A DNA stretch of 64,000 nucleotides from Acinetobacter sp. ANC 3903 (GTDB lineage Bacteria > Pseudomonadota > Gammaproteobacteria > Pseudomonadales > Moraxellaceae): the NCBI RefSeq assembly GCF_002135315.1, contig NZ_NEGA01000012.1, positions 51,329 to 115,328 of the forward strand. The letters are read 5' to 3'. This document shows, one piece after another, positions 54,833-63,816 of the stretch. A program made the position numbers and the translations under genes. Within the stretch, counting starts at the first letter, position 1. Each line of letters starts with the position of its first letter. The notes under the pieces are model-generated. The model ran no database searches, was not told the DNA's origin, and was given only the letters and a program-made list of their open reading frames with translations.

Positions 54833-55018
54833 ATGATTAATCCAGATAAAGAAATCGATGAAGAAGTGAATGAAGAATTTCCAGAAGAGGAATTAGACCC
54901 GCAAGAAAAGCAGGATCGGGAGCTTCAGCGTGGTCAGTTAGGCGTAGACAAAGACCCACAGATAAAACGAGACCAGATCCGTCAGAGACATGAGGATGAA
55001 GAGGATCAGAATCTATAG
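54833..55018 (+). CDS. small charged protein, 61 aa
   Basis: MINPDKEIDEEVNEEFPEEE and LDPQEKQDRELQRGQ: very hydrophilic, more than half Asp/Glu/Lys/Arg/Gln, probably disordered. GAAGGTAAATT before the ATG gives a ribosome site. Function unknown; similar in style to the acidic protein at 35821-36021 but not clearly homologous. Confidence 0.5.
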   Translation: MINPDKEIDEEVNEEFPEEELDPQEKQDRELQRGQLGVDKDPQIKRDQIRQRHEDEEDQNL

Positions 55019-55044
55019 ATGATGTCCTTTAATCCAATAAAGAC

Positions 55045-55722
55045 TTAATTGCATTTTCTCAACCGAGCACTTCTTTTATATAGCCACGCCAAAATGATCG
55101 TCGGAACAATAAAACCGACTGTCACTAATATGCCATGAAAAATTGAAGCATAGGGTTCAGACAACATCGCTACCTGTTTCATTGGCGAGGTCCACGGTGA
55201 CATCTGCAAAGCAAGCAAGCCGATAAAGCCTAGCTGCCATTTAATATTTTCATGGGCTTGTAGATGCTGTCTATAGGCATAGGCCAGTAATATCGCCGAA
55301 AAAATAATTTCAAAAATCCAGGACCAGATGCCCCATTTTCCCCATAAGCCAAATCCTAAATATTGCTCGGCATAGGGATATAAGGCCAGATCGGCATTAT
55401 GCATTGGAATATCCGCGACAAAATGCAAGAAACAGGACAATGCCGCTACTGCTGCAATCCGCTTATCTTTTAGAAAAAATGCACCCCAAACGAATGACCA
55501 AACGATTGCCATCAACAAGGAATGATCCCAATCAATAAAGGTCAAATCAAAATATAAATAAGGTAACGCGAGTAAATTGGGTGTTACTTTCTCAATGCCA
55601 ATCGCCACCAAGATTCCATTAATGACATCAAGGAAACCTGCACCCAAAATAATCGGGAGCAAAGGGACATCCTGATATTTGGCTTTAATTGCCATCCCCA
55701 CCGCAAAGTGACCAAAATACAT
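55045..55722 (-). CDS. membrane protein, YdjM/metal-dependent hydrolase-like
   Basis: A 225-residue protein with about six hydrophobic segments. The opening MYFGHFAVGMAIKAK, the motif FIDWDHSLLMA and HFVADIPMHN provide His and Asp residues in the arrangement seen in the LexA-binding inner-membrane-associated hydrolase family (YdjM). Whether it binds metal is not known. It is a single gene between the small charged ORF and the ABC transporter cluster. Family assignment is tentative. Confidence 0.6.
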   Translation of the reverse strand: MYFGHFAVGMAIKAKYQDVPLLPIILGAGFLDVINGILVAIGIEKVTPNLLALPYLYFDLTFIDWDHSLLMAIVWSFVWGAFFLKDKRIAAVAALSCFLHFVADIPMHNADLALYPYAEQYLGFGLWGKWGIWSWIFEIIFSAILLAYAYRQHLQAHENIKWQLGFIGLLALQMSPWTSPMKQVAMLSEPYASIFHGILVTVGFIVPTIILAWLYKRSARLRKCN

Positions 55723-55845
55723 GCTCTTTCCTTATATTTTTTAAACTTTTATGCTTTTAAATTTTTCTATTTCATCATGATGTCACATAAAAATTTACAT
55801 CATCAAGCCAGAAGCATCATACATTTTTTAAAATGGGTGAGCGCT

Positions 55846-56577
55846 TTATTCCTTTGATACTTCCCCTATCACCTGCGCTCTGGTATCACTCTGTATCAGA
55901 CCATCAACCAGATTAATGGTTCGATCGCAGGTGGCTGATAGTCGTGGATCATGGGTGACCAAAAGCACGGCACAATCACGTTCCTCATGCACTTTTCTAA
56001 ACAGGGCAAACATACTTTCTGCCGTTTGCGTATCCAGATTCCCTGTCGGTTCATCAGCCAGCAATAAAGCCGGATTAGTAATTAAGGCCCGGGCAATGGC
56101 CACACGCTGTTGCTGCCCACCAGACAGTTCATTGGGTTTATGGTCAGCAAACTTTTCCAGTCCCACTGCAGCCAGTAATTCACATGCACTTTCAGTTGCC
56201 TGTTTATCGGGTTTACCATGTGCCAGCATCAGCGGCATCAAGATATTTTGCAGTGCTGTAAAAGCCTGAATCAGGTGATGGAATTGGAAGACAAAACCAA
56301 TACTGTTGCCTCGTAGTGCAGTCCGTTCAGTATCATCCATTTTACTGGTCGGTTGCCCCAGTAGATACAATTCCCCACTACTTGGCTGATCCAGCAGCCC
56401 CAAAATATTTAATAAGGTACTTTTTCCCGAACCTGAAGGACCAATCAGCGCAGCAAAATCTTGCCGTTCTATACATAGATCAATGCCGTGCAAGACTTCC
56501 ACCTCATTGGGCTGACCGATGTTATAGGATTTTCGCAGCGCCTCTAAACGCAAGACCTCGTAAAACTTCTCAGACAT
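55846..56577 (-). CDS. LolD/MacB-type ABC transporter ATPase
   Basis: A 243-residue ATPase: Walker A G46-PSGSGKS53 (ALIGPSGSGKSTLLNILGLL), Q-loop near FVFQFHHLI, signature NELSGGQQQRVAIARAL at about 152, and Walker B LLLADEPTGNLD. This is the LolD/FtsE/MacB N-terminal type that powers mechanotransmission systems, not pore-type transport. It is the last gene of a three-gene unit with an FtsX-like permease (8-bp overlap) and a MacA-like adaptor. Confidence 0.93.
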   Translation of the reverse strand: MSEKFYEVLRLEALRKSYNIGQPNEVEVLHGIDLCIERQDFAALIGPSGSGKSTLLNILGLLDQPSSGELYLLGQPTSKMDDTERTALRGNSIGFVFQFHHLIQAFTALQNILMPLMLAHGKPDKQATESACELLAAVGLEKFADHKPNELSGGQQQRVAIARALITNPALLLADEPTGNLDTQTAESMFALFRKVHEERDCAVLLVTHDPRLSATCDRTINLVDGLIQSDTRAQVIGEVSKE

Positions 56578-57793
56578 GACGAATTGCCTCCACTGGATCC
56601 AGCGCTGCCGCCCGACGTGCAGGAACTGCTGCTGCTAATACGCCCGTCAATGTTGCCAATAATAGCGCCCAAAACACCAGCTCAATCGGGACAGGAATAT
56701 AAAACAGGCCGGGACCAAAATTATTAAATATCCACACTAGTCCATAGCTGGCAGAACTACCAATTGCGGAGCCAATAAGGCCAAAAATCGCGCCCTGAAA
56801 TAGAAACACTCTTAAAATTTGCGATTGAGTCGCACCAGTGGCACGCAAAATCCCAATTTCCCGGGTTCGCTGCACCACGCTCACCGACATGACGCTGGCA
56901 ATACCAAAAGCCACGGAAACGGCGACGAAGATAATAATCATATTGGTGGAAAGACTTTGGGAAGAAATCGCATTCATTAACTGGGCATTGCTTTTAATCC
57001 AGCTTTCAGCCTGTAAGGAGGTTAAACGTCCTACCTGATCCGCAATCTGATCGGCCTGAAAAAGGTCATTCACTCTCAGATCAATCACGGTCACCCCACC
57101 CGGCAAATTCAGCAAGGATTGTGCCTGTTTTAGATCCAGATACACGTAGCGTGCATCCAGCTCACGCACCCCAAGTTCAAATATCCCGGCAATATTCACC
57201 AAGCTACTCTTTTCCTGTCCGGTATCCAGCCGCAACTTGCTACCGACCTGAACACCGAGGTCCTTGGCCAGTTCACTGCCAATCATCACATCATCCGCAC
57301 CTACTCGCAGCTGACCACTTTGCAAGTATTCCTTTAAAGGAATAATCTGCTGATAACGTTCTAGATCAATACCGACCAGCGCGACAGATTCTATGGCTTC
57401 ACCACGCTGTACCAATGCCGGTCCGGAAACCGTCGGAGAAACTGCTGTCAATATGGGCAACTGATCCAGTGTGGTCATGATTTGCTGCCAGTTATTAATC
57501 GAACGGAGTCGCTGGGCACGTTTATCTTCCAATAGAAGCTGGGTCACCCCTTCTTTCGTCGGTGCCACCTGATTGACTTCATCCGGGGACAATAAGCGAA
57601 TATGCGCCTGCGTACCTAAAGTCCGGTCGACCAGATTGGATTGCAGGCCTTGAATCAAGGCAGTAACAAACACAATTACAGCCACGCCTACTGCAACACC
57701 AACAGTAATCATGATGGATTGTGCCCAGCCTTCACGTAAGAAGCTGACCGCAATTGTCCATTCGGTCCATAGCCGTCCGAAAAAGTTTTTCAA
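56570..57793 (-). CDS. FtsX/MacB-type ABC transporter permease
   Basis: A 407-residue inner-membrane protein with one N-terminal membrane segment (ITVGVAVGVAVIVFVTALIQ), a large periplasmic domain of about 210 residues (residues 40-275), and three C-terminal membrane segments (NMIIIFVAVSVAFGIASVMS onwards), the topology of LolC/E and MacB permeases. REIGILRATGATQSQILRVF is the conserved cytosolic coupling helix. It overlaps both neighbours by a few bases. It might export a lipoprotein, peptide or drug; the substrate is unknown. Confidence 0.9.
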   Translation of the reverse strand: MKNFFGRLWTEWTIAVSFLREGWAQSIMITVGVAVGVAVIVFVTALIQGLQSNLVDRTLGTQAHIRLLSPDEVNQVAPTKEGVTQLLLEDKRAQRLRSINNWQQIMTTLDQLPILTAVSPTVSGPALVQRGEAIESVALVGIDLERYQQIIPLKEYLQSGQLRVGADDVMIGSELAKDLGVQVGSKLRLDTGQEKSSLVNIAGIFELGVRELDARYVYLDLKQAQSLLNLPGGVTVIDLRVNDLFQADQIADQVGRLTSLQAESWIKSNAQLMNAISSQSLSTNMIIIFVAVSVAFGIASVMSVSVVQRTREIGILRATGATQSQILRVFLFQGAIFGLIGSAIGSSASYGLVWIFNNFGPGLFYIPVPIELVFWALLLATLTGVLAAAVPARRAAALDPVEAIRHV

Positions 57794-59013
57794 TCGAATT
57801 TCACCGGTATTTCGTTTTTGGTACTGCTTTGGTTCGCAGGATTTTTAGTTAAGCTATTTTGTGGCTTTAAACGCACCCGCGTGCCATCTTCCAAAGAAGC
57901 GTCTGGATTAGCCAGCACCTGATCCCCTTCCTTTAAGCCAGAAGTGACTTCTGTGCGATCCAGTCCGCGCATCCCCAAAGTCACCTGCTGGCGTTGGACT
58001 TTGCCATTGCGTACCAGTAGTACCGTGGCTTTATCTCCTTTTAGTCCAGTTAAGGCATCATTTGGAATGACTAAAGCCTGATCGCGTCTACCCGTTTCTA
58101 TATTCACCGATACGGTCATATCCTGACGTAGAAAATCAGGTACTGGATTTACTGTGAGCTTAAGTTCTACTGTACCGCGTTGAGGATCGACACTTGGAGC
58201 AATAAAATTAATCCATGCTGGGAAAGTTTGGTCAGGATAGGCATCGGCAATCACCGTGGCTTTTTGCTGTAAAGCCAGCCGTGATAAATTGCGTTCATCC
58301 AGGGGGACACGAATTTCGGTATTACCATCGAGTGCAATGGTAAATAAGCCTTGGCCGGGCTGCACCAGATCGCCCGGTTCAACATTCCGGGTCAGCACAG
58401 TGCCTGCCGCCGTTGCACGGATTTTTGTCTTGTCCAGTTGGGCACGTGCCACGGCGAGCTTCTCGCGTAATGAAGCCTCTTCAACCTGACCCGATGCCAG
58501 TGCGGCTGCTTTTAAACGTGCTGTTTCAAAGTTATTACGTGCAACCCTTTCAGCTTCTACCGCCTTTTCAATTTCTTCAGCCGAAAGGATGCCTGCCTCG
58601 GCATTACGTCTACGGCTGGCTTCACGGCTGGCCTGTTCAAGCTGGGCTTTGGCGGAGGCTAATTCTGCTGCTGCCTGCGGACGTCGGCTTGTGGCTAATT
58701 CGGTCAACGCAACTTCTGCCTGACGGACCTGGGCAGCCAATTCATCTGATTTCAGTACTAACAACAGGTCACCCGGCTTAACTTGATCCCCTTCCTGAAC
58801 GCGTCGCTCTAACACCACACCAGTAATTTCACTGCCGACATCGGCACGCGAAACGGTAGCAACACGTCCTGTCGCCACCACATTTTGTACCAACGGCATA
58901 GCGTTTAAGGTATAGCTCGGTAGTTCTGGACCTCTCCACCAGCGGAAAAGTGCAAAACCCGCTGCCAGTATCAGCAGAAAAACAATCAAAATTTTATAGC
59001 GGGCAGCACGCAA
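57790..59013 (-). CDS. MacA-like periplasmic adaptor (HlyD/RND membrane fusion family)
   Basis: A 407-residue membrane-fusion protein. One N-terminal membrane anchor (ILIVFLLILAAGFALFRWW) is followed by a biotinyl-lipoyl half-motif (VTGRVATVSRADVGSEITGV-like; GDQVKPGDLLLVL), an alpha-helical hairpin of about residues 95-190 (ASAKAQLEQASREASRRRNA; SLREKLAVARAQLDKTKIRA) and beta-barrel domains. It would connect the ABC permease to an outer-membrane channel such as TolC, making a MacAB-TolC-like system. First gene of the unit. No outer-membrane gene is nearby. Confidence 0.9.
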   Translation of the reverse strand: MRAARYKILIVFLLILAAGFALFRWWRGPELPSYTLNAMPLVQNVVATGRVATVSRADVGSEITGVVLERRVQEGDQVKPGDLLLVLKSDELAAQVRQAEVALTELATSRRPQAAAELASAKAQLEQASREASRRRNAEAGILSAEEIEKAVEAERVARNNFETARLKAAALASGQVEEASLREKLAVARAQLDKTKIRATAAGTVLTRNVEPGDLVQPGQGLFTIALDGNTEIRVPLDERNLSRLALQQKATVIADAYPDQTFPAWINFIAPSVDPQRGTVELKLTVNPVPDFLRQDMTVSVNIETGRRDQALVIPNDALTGLKGDKATVLLVRNGKVQRQQVTLGMRGLDRTEVTSGLKEGDQVLANPDASLEDGTRVRLKPQNSLTKNPANQSSTKNEIPVKFD

Positions 59014-59418
59014 ATGGACATCTCCAATAGGATTTTTAACTGCATATTCAATTAAAAAGATGTAGAAGTATTTAGTGTTTTAGTAATATGTAATTTTATT
59101 AAAAAAATAGCAATTTTGAAATATTCTTTTTTATCATAAATTTATGATTATTAGAATTTAACCAATAGTAGGTTTTTATATTATTAAAGTCTCGTTTTAA
59201 TGATTGTTCAAAGATGTCACCAATATTCTCATAGTCATCTTCAGTCACAAGGATGGTTTTATTTTAGTTGAGAGAAAAAACGGATACATAATATTTTTCC
59301 CTCCCAAACCAAAGCATACTATTAAAATTACTATGCTTCTTGCTGTCTCCAGACAATCTGCATAATTTAAAAGCCACATTTAAACAAACAGAATAATAAT
59401 TGTAGGTGCTTTTCCCAT
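59014..59418. other. 405-bp intergenic stretch, very AT-rich
   Basis: A minus-strand frame at 59248-59099 (VTEDDYENIGDIFEQSLKRD, ending ISKLLFF) could be a short relic with a GTG start, but has no ribosome site. No other feature recognised. Confidence 0.35.
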
Positions 59419-59880
59419 GGATAAACGAGTGTTTTCCCCTTTGCTCTTGTTACTGTATATCTGTATGGGTTTAGCGGCTTGTCATAAGTCTAAAAAACAC
59501 AGCAGCAAACAGCGGAAAGTACTGCGGCGCAAGTGAGTATTTTCAAAGTACAGCCGCAAAGCGTGAATTTCAGTGAAAGCCTGCCGGCGCGTGTTCAAGC
59601 CTATAAAATTGCAGAAATTCGTCCTTAAGTGGGCGGGATTATTGAAAAAAAGTATTATTTACTCAAAGCTCTGAAGTTAAAGCAGGCCAAGCTTTATTTA
59701 AAATTAATTCAGCCACCTTTCAGGCAAATGAACATTCCTCAATTACCAATTGCATATTATCCCTCTGTCGCACCGCCTCAGATCAGTATCATTGCCATAT
59801 ATCCAGGCGCGACACCACAAACGCTGGACAGTGTGATTGCTTTAATTGAAGATGAAATGACATCTTTACGAGCTTTATAA
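59419..59880 (+). pseudogene. remnant of an RND efflux operon (adaptor fused to pump N-terminus by deletion)
   Basis: From the ATG at 59419: MDKRVFSPLLLLLYICMGLA with lipobox LAAC, the start of an AdeA/AcrA-type lipoprotein adaptor. After a frameshift near 59515 comes VSIFKVQPQSVNFSESLPAR with VQAYKIAEIRP, a TAA, then VGGIIEKK and (in another frame) EVKAGQALFKINSATFQA. It is then fused to NIPQLPIAYYPSVAPPQISI and IAIYPGATPQTLDSVIALIE, which is the periplasmic start of an RND pump (AcrB/AdeB family; compare LPVAQYPTIAPP). So a deletion removed most of the adaptor and the first membrane helix of the pump, and the pump is then cut after about 50 residues. Not functional. Confidence 0.85.
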
Positions 59881-59937
59881 GATTTTAAAATTCAAGAATA
59901 AACGTTATTCAATCCTCTCATTTTAAACCACGAATTT

Positions 59938-59974
59938 AAAAAAAAACGGCTTAATCATCATGAATAAGCCGTTC
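59938..59974 (-). terminator. terminator after the OsmC-YcaO gene
   Basis: On the minus strand AACGGCTTATTCATGATGATTAAGCCGTT forms a stem and is followed by a long T-run. Confidence 0.88.
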
Positions 59975-60017
59975 TTGGATCTACATTAGAGGAAAACCTG
60001 AGTCTTCCTTAATAAGT

Positions 60018-62216
60018 TTACTTCGATAGCGTTTTACCACGTGCGCTATGCAGTTTTTTGTAGCTGTCAATCAGACGTAAATGACGGTCTAAACCTTCAA
60101 GTTGCATGCTGGTTTCAGTTAAACCATAGAAACGGATACTGCCTTCCAGAGAACCGATCACCGCATCCATACGTTCATCACCAAACATACGGCGGAAATT
60201 GGCTTCATAATCGTTCAAGTCCATGTCATCATCTAGTTCTACTTCTAGAACCACATTCATGCACTGATAGAACAAGCCACGCTCAACGGTATTGGTGTTG
60301 TACTGAAGGAAGGTTTCCACCAGCTCTTTGGCTTCTTCAAACTCTTGTAAGGCAATATAAATCAGCAGTTTTAACTCTAGTATGGTGAGCTGACCCCAAA
60401 CAGTGTTGTCGTCAAACTCGATCCCGATCAAAGTGGTGATGTCGGTGTAATCATCCACTTCAACTTCTTCCAGGCGTTCAACCAAAGCCGCCAGCTGGTC
60501 TTCATCTAAACGGTGCAAGTTCAGAATATCTTCGCGGAACAATAAGGCTTTGTTGGTATTATCCCAGATTAAATCTTCAACCAGATAAATTTCCGAATAA
60601 TCAGGTACCAAAATACGGCAGGCTGTCGCACCTAAATGCTCATACACCGCCATATACACTTCTTTGCCCATCTCTTCGAGAATGCCGAACAACATTGCCG
60701 CTTCTTCGGCATTACTGTTTTTGCCTTCATTCGTGAAGTCCCACTCCACAAACTCGTAATCAGACTTGGCACTAAAGAAACGCCATGACACGACACCGCT
60801 AGAATCGATAAAGTGCTCGACAAAGTTATTCGGCTCGGTTACCGCGTTACTGCTGAAGGTTGGTTTGGGCAAATCATTCAGGCCTTCAAAACTGCGGCCT
60901 TGCAGCAATTCAGTCAGGCTGCGCTCTAAAGCTACTTCCAGTTTAGGATGCGCACCGAAAGAGGCAAATACACCACCGGTACGCGGGTTCATTAAGGTCA
61001 CACACATCACCGGATACTTGCCACCTAAAGAGGCATCTTTAACCAGTACCGGGAAGCCTTGTTCCTCCAGACCTTGAATGCCTGCCACAATGCCCGGATA
61101 TTTTGCCAGTACATGTTCAGGTACATCCGGCAGGGCAATTTCACCTTCCAGAATTTCACGTTTCACCGCGCGTTCAAAAATTTCAGACAAACACTGGACT
61201 TGCGCTTCAGCCAAGGTGTTACCTGCACTCATACCATTGGAAAGATACAGGTTTTCAATCAGGTTGGATGGGAAATAAACCGTTTCACCATCAGACTGAC
61301 GCACAAATGGCAGTGAACAGATTCCGCGCTCAGTATTGCCTGAGTTGGTATCATACAAATGTGTGCCGAGCAGTTCATCTTCAGGGTTATAAATATCTAA
61401 GGTGTATTCATCCAGGATTTCTTTTGGCAGTTCCCCGTTCGGACCTGGCTTGAACCATTTTTCATCCGGGAAATGCACAAATTCTGCATTGGCAATGTCT
61501 TCACCCCAGAACTGGTCGTTATAAAAGAAGTTACAGTTTAAGCGCTCAATGAATTCACCCAAGGCCGAAGCCAAAGCACTTTCTTTGGTCGCACCTTTAC
61601 CATTGGTAAAACACATTGGAGATTGCGCATCACGAATATGCAAAGACCATACATTCGGTACGATGTTGCGCCATGAAGCGATTTCAATCTTCATGCCCAA
61701 GTTCGCCATAATGCCGGACATATTGGCAATGGTTTCTTCTAATGGCAGGTCTTTACCCGGAATATAGGTACTGCTTTTTGTCGCCAAACTGGGCATCAGC
61801 AAGGCTTGTGCATCGGCATCAATGCTTTCCACTTCTTCGATCACAAATTCCGGACCGGTCTGGATCACTTTCTTGACCGTGCAGCGATCAATTGAACGCA
61901 AAATGCCTTGGCGGTCTTTTTCGGAAATATCAGCCGGCAGCTCAACCTGAATTTTAAAAATCTGCTTGTAACGGTTTTCTGGGTCTACAATATTGTTTTG
62001 TGACAAACGGATATTATCGGTCGGGATATCACGTGCCGCACAGTACACCTTTACAAAGTAAGCAGCACATAATGCAGAGGACGCGAGAAAATAGTCGAAT
62101 GGACCCGGCGCTGAACCGTCGCCTTTATAGCGAATGGGTTGATCGGCGATTACCGTGAAATCATCGAACTTGGCTTCTTGTCGAAGGTTGTCAAGATAAT
62201 TGACCTTAATTTCCAT
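60018..62216 (-). CDS. ycaO: OsmC domain fused to YcaO domain protein
   Basis: A 732-residue cytosolic protein. Residues about 1-135 are an OsmC/Ohr-like domain (PIRYKGDGSAPGPFDYFLAS with SALCAAYFVKVYC; DRCTVKKVIQTGPEFVIEEV). Residues about 155-560 are a YcaO cyclodehydratase-like domain: ATKESALASALGEFIERLNC, SGNTERGICSLPFVR and SNGMSAGNTLAEAQVQCLSE, EIFERAVKRE carry the glutamates that coordinate ATP-magnesium in the family. A C-terminal TPR-like helical region (about 580-715) resembles that of E. coli YcaO, which supports RimO-dependent beta-methylthiolation of ribosomal protein S12. No thioamide or azole precursor peptide is seen nearby, so a natural-product role is unlikely. Confidence 0.88.
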   Translation of the reverse strand: MEIKVNYLDNLRQEAKFDDFTVIADQPIRYKGDGSAPGPFDYFLASSALCAAYFVKVYCAARDIPTDNIRLSQNNIVDPENRYKQIFKIQVELPADISEKDRQGILRSIDRCTVKKVIQTGPEFVIEEVESIDADAQALLMPSLATKSSTYIPGKDLPLEETIANMSGIMANLGMKIEIASWRNIVPNVWSLHIRDAQSPMCFTNGKGATKESALASALGEFIERLNCNFFYNDQFWGEDIANAEFVHFPDEKWFKPGPNGELPKEILDEYTLDIYNPEDELLGTHLYDTNSGNTERGICSLPFVRQSDGETVYFPSNLIENLYLSNGMSAGNTLAEAQVQCLSEIFERAVKREILEGEIALPDVPEHVLAKYPGIVAGIQGLEEQGFPVLVKDASLGGKYPVMCVTLMNPRTGGVFASFGAHPKLEVALERSLTELLQGRSFEGLNDLPKPTFSSNAVTEPNNFVEHFIDSSGVVSWRFFSAKSDYEFVEWDFTNEGKNSNAEEAAMLFGILEEMGKEVYMAVYEHLGATACRILVPDYSEIYLVEDLIWDNTNKALLFREDILNLHRLDEDQLAALVERLEEVEVDDYTDITTLIGIEFDDNTVWGQLTILELKLLIYIALQEFEEAKELVETFLQYNTNTVERGLFYQCMNVVLEVELDDDMDLNDYEANFRRMFGDERMDAVIGSLEGSIRFYGLTETSMQLEGLDRHLRLIDSYKKLHSARGKTLSK

Positions 62217-62278
62217 GCTGGCACCTAAATATTCTTATGTGTCAGTGCAACACATAACAATCAAAAAAATAAAATATA

Positions 62279-62313
62279 AGCCGAATCAGGGATAAGAAAT
62301 TGACTTAAGAAAT
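62279..62313 (+). repeat. relic left end of an IS982-type element
   Basis: AGCCGAATCAGGGATAAGAAATTGACTT corresponds closely to the IS left end AACCTGAATCGCGGATAAGAAATTAACTT found at 46648 and 63817, but no transposase follows. It looks like a degenerate leftover or an end of a related element. It sits 62 bp before the OsmC-YcaO start. Confidence 0.55.
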
Positions 62314-62465
62314 AGTGTGACTAGTGTCATGCGTAAAGCTTAGCAAACGACTGACCCTAGAAAGATGGACGGTATTATAGAGTGATTTTGCCTGATTGAT
62401 AACTTTTGTCTGTGTTTGTCACCGATTTATGAGAAATGCTGATGCACGGATAATTTATTTGTCTT

Positions 62466-63554
62466 TTATAGACGGTTTCTAAACAACCATGCCGCTAAAG
62501 GTAAGCTCACGCCGCCTATCATCAGCATGGGCACAAAATCCCTTTTCACCTGACTAAATTGTGCCCCTTCCAAATATACGCGTTGCACCAGATCAATACC
62601 GAAGCGTAAAGGATTTACATAGGTCGCTATCTGTAAAAATTGCGGCATGTTTTGTACGGGAGTAAGCAAACCCGATAACAATATCAGCGGCATAATCAGC
62701 AAGAAGGTAAACAGCATGGCTTGCTGCATATTCACTGAAAGCGCCGATATGGACAAGCCAATTCCGACCACGGCAATATTGAAAACCGCCAAGCCAAAAT
62801 ACAATAATCCCAATGAACCATTCATGGGAATCGGGAACCAGAACAATATAATCAGCAAAATAATGGTGGATTGCATCATGCCGACAAAAATCGGCGGTAA
62901 AGCCTTGCCAATCATAATATGTAACGGCGTATAAGGCATGACAAGCAGCTGGTCAAAGGTGCCCTGTTCACGTTCACGCGCGACCGATAAAGCCGAAAGC
63001 AACAAGGTTTGAATCATGCTTAAAGCGGCAATCAGTGAAGGCATCAGTCCCCAGCGTGACTGCTGATTCGGGTTATACCAGGTTCTGGTTTCAATATTAA
63101 CCGGTGAGATAGAACCCAATTGTTGCTGATTAAATTGATTTACGACCGCATTGATATAAGCCCCCGCAGCCGCAGCGGTGGAAGAATTACGCCCATCCAG
63201 AATCAGCTGAATGGCAGAGCTTTGTCCCTGATTCAGTTTAGTTTCAAAATCTTGCGGAATGGAAATTACAGCCAAGGCCGTTCGGTCACTCACCACCTGC
63301 TCAATTTGCTGATTATTTTCCAAGGTGGCTGTACGGATAAAAATACCGGAACCATCAAGCTTAGACAGCAATGCTGTAGAAGCCTGCCCTTTACTTTGAT
63401 CCAGTACCGCATAATTGACCTGATTGACATCATAACTCGCCGCATAACCAAAAATCAGTGCTTGCATCAGTGCCGGTGCAAACAGAATAATGACTTTTTT
63501 ATTCATTATGAAAGCACCTTTATTTCTAAAAGCTAGATACGTTTTAGTTCTCAC
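62466..63554 (-). CDS. ABC-2 type transporter permease (YhhJ/YbhR type)
   Basis: A membrane protein of up to 362 residues: one N-terminal membrane segment (VIILFAPALMQALIFGYAAS), a roughly 130-residue periplasmic domain, and five C-terminal segments with the conserved cytosolic EREQGTFDQLLVMPYTPLHI loop of ABC-2 permeases. The frame opens with GTG at 63554; an ATG at 63506 (MNKKVIIL) is possible but would shorten the helix that leads into the membrane. The ATPase and HlyD partners usually found upstream are absent; instead there is a palindrome and then the IS. It may be a truncated operon's surviving gene. Confidence 0.82.
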   Translation of the reverse strand: MRTKTYLAFRNKGAFIMNKKVIILFAPALMQALIFGYAASYDVNQVNYAVLDQSKGQASTALLSKLDGSGIFIRTATLENNQQIEQVVSDRTALAVISIPQDFETKLNQGQSSAIQLILDGRNSSTAAAAGAYINAVVNQFNQQQLGSISPVNIETRTWYNPNQQSRWGLMPSLIAALSMIQTLLLSALSVAREREQGTFDQLLVMPYTPLHIMIGKALPPIFVGMMQSTIILLIILFWFPIPMNGSLGLLYFGLAVFNIAVVGIGLSISALSVNMQQAMLFTFLLIMPLILLSGLLTPVQNMPQFLQIATYVNPLRFGIDLVQRVYLEGAQFSQVKRDFVPMLMIGGVSLPLAAWLFRNRL

Positions 63555-63581
63555 TTTAAACTAGCATAATTTCTGAAATAA

Positions 63582-63638
63582 TAGATCTCTTTCATAAATC
63601 AAAAAGCTGGTCGTTTTTTGATTTATGAAAGAGATCTA
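63582..63638. repeat. 57-bp near-perfect palindrome
   Basis: TAGATCTCTTTCATAAATC is followed by AAAAA, a short loop GCTGGTCG, and the inverted copy ending GATTTATGAAAGAGATCTA. Arms of about 24 bp with at most one length difference. It is too long and AT-rich for a usual terminator and lacks an independent T-run. It could be a tiny MITE or joined ends of a transposon. It lies just upstream of the ABC-2 permease gene. Confidence 0.7.
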
Positions 63639-63816
63639 ATGTATAAAGGTAGAATATTTCTATATATTTTTCTATCTCAGATACAGCAATAAGGATGATT
63701 AAGTAAAATGACTCCTATTCAATATTATTTAATGTTTCAGACTCATATTTTGAAATAATTATTTCAATAACAATGATTCAAAATATGTCAAATTTTCTTT
63801 AATTGAATAATTAAAT

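Noticed and set aside
60018..62216. Thiazole/oxazole-modified microcin cluster
   Set aside because: A YcaO domain is present, but no precursor peptide, dehydrogenase or dedicated exporter adjoins it, and the TPR tail fits the RimO-linked YcaO.
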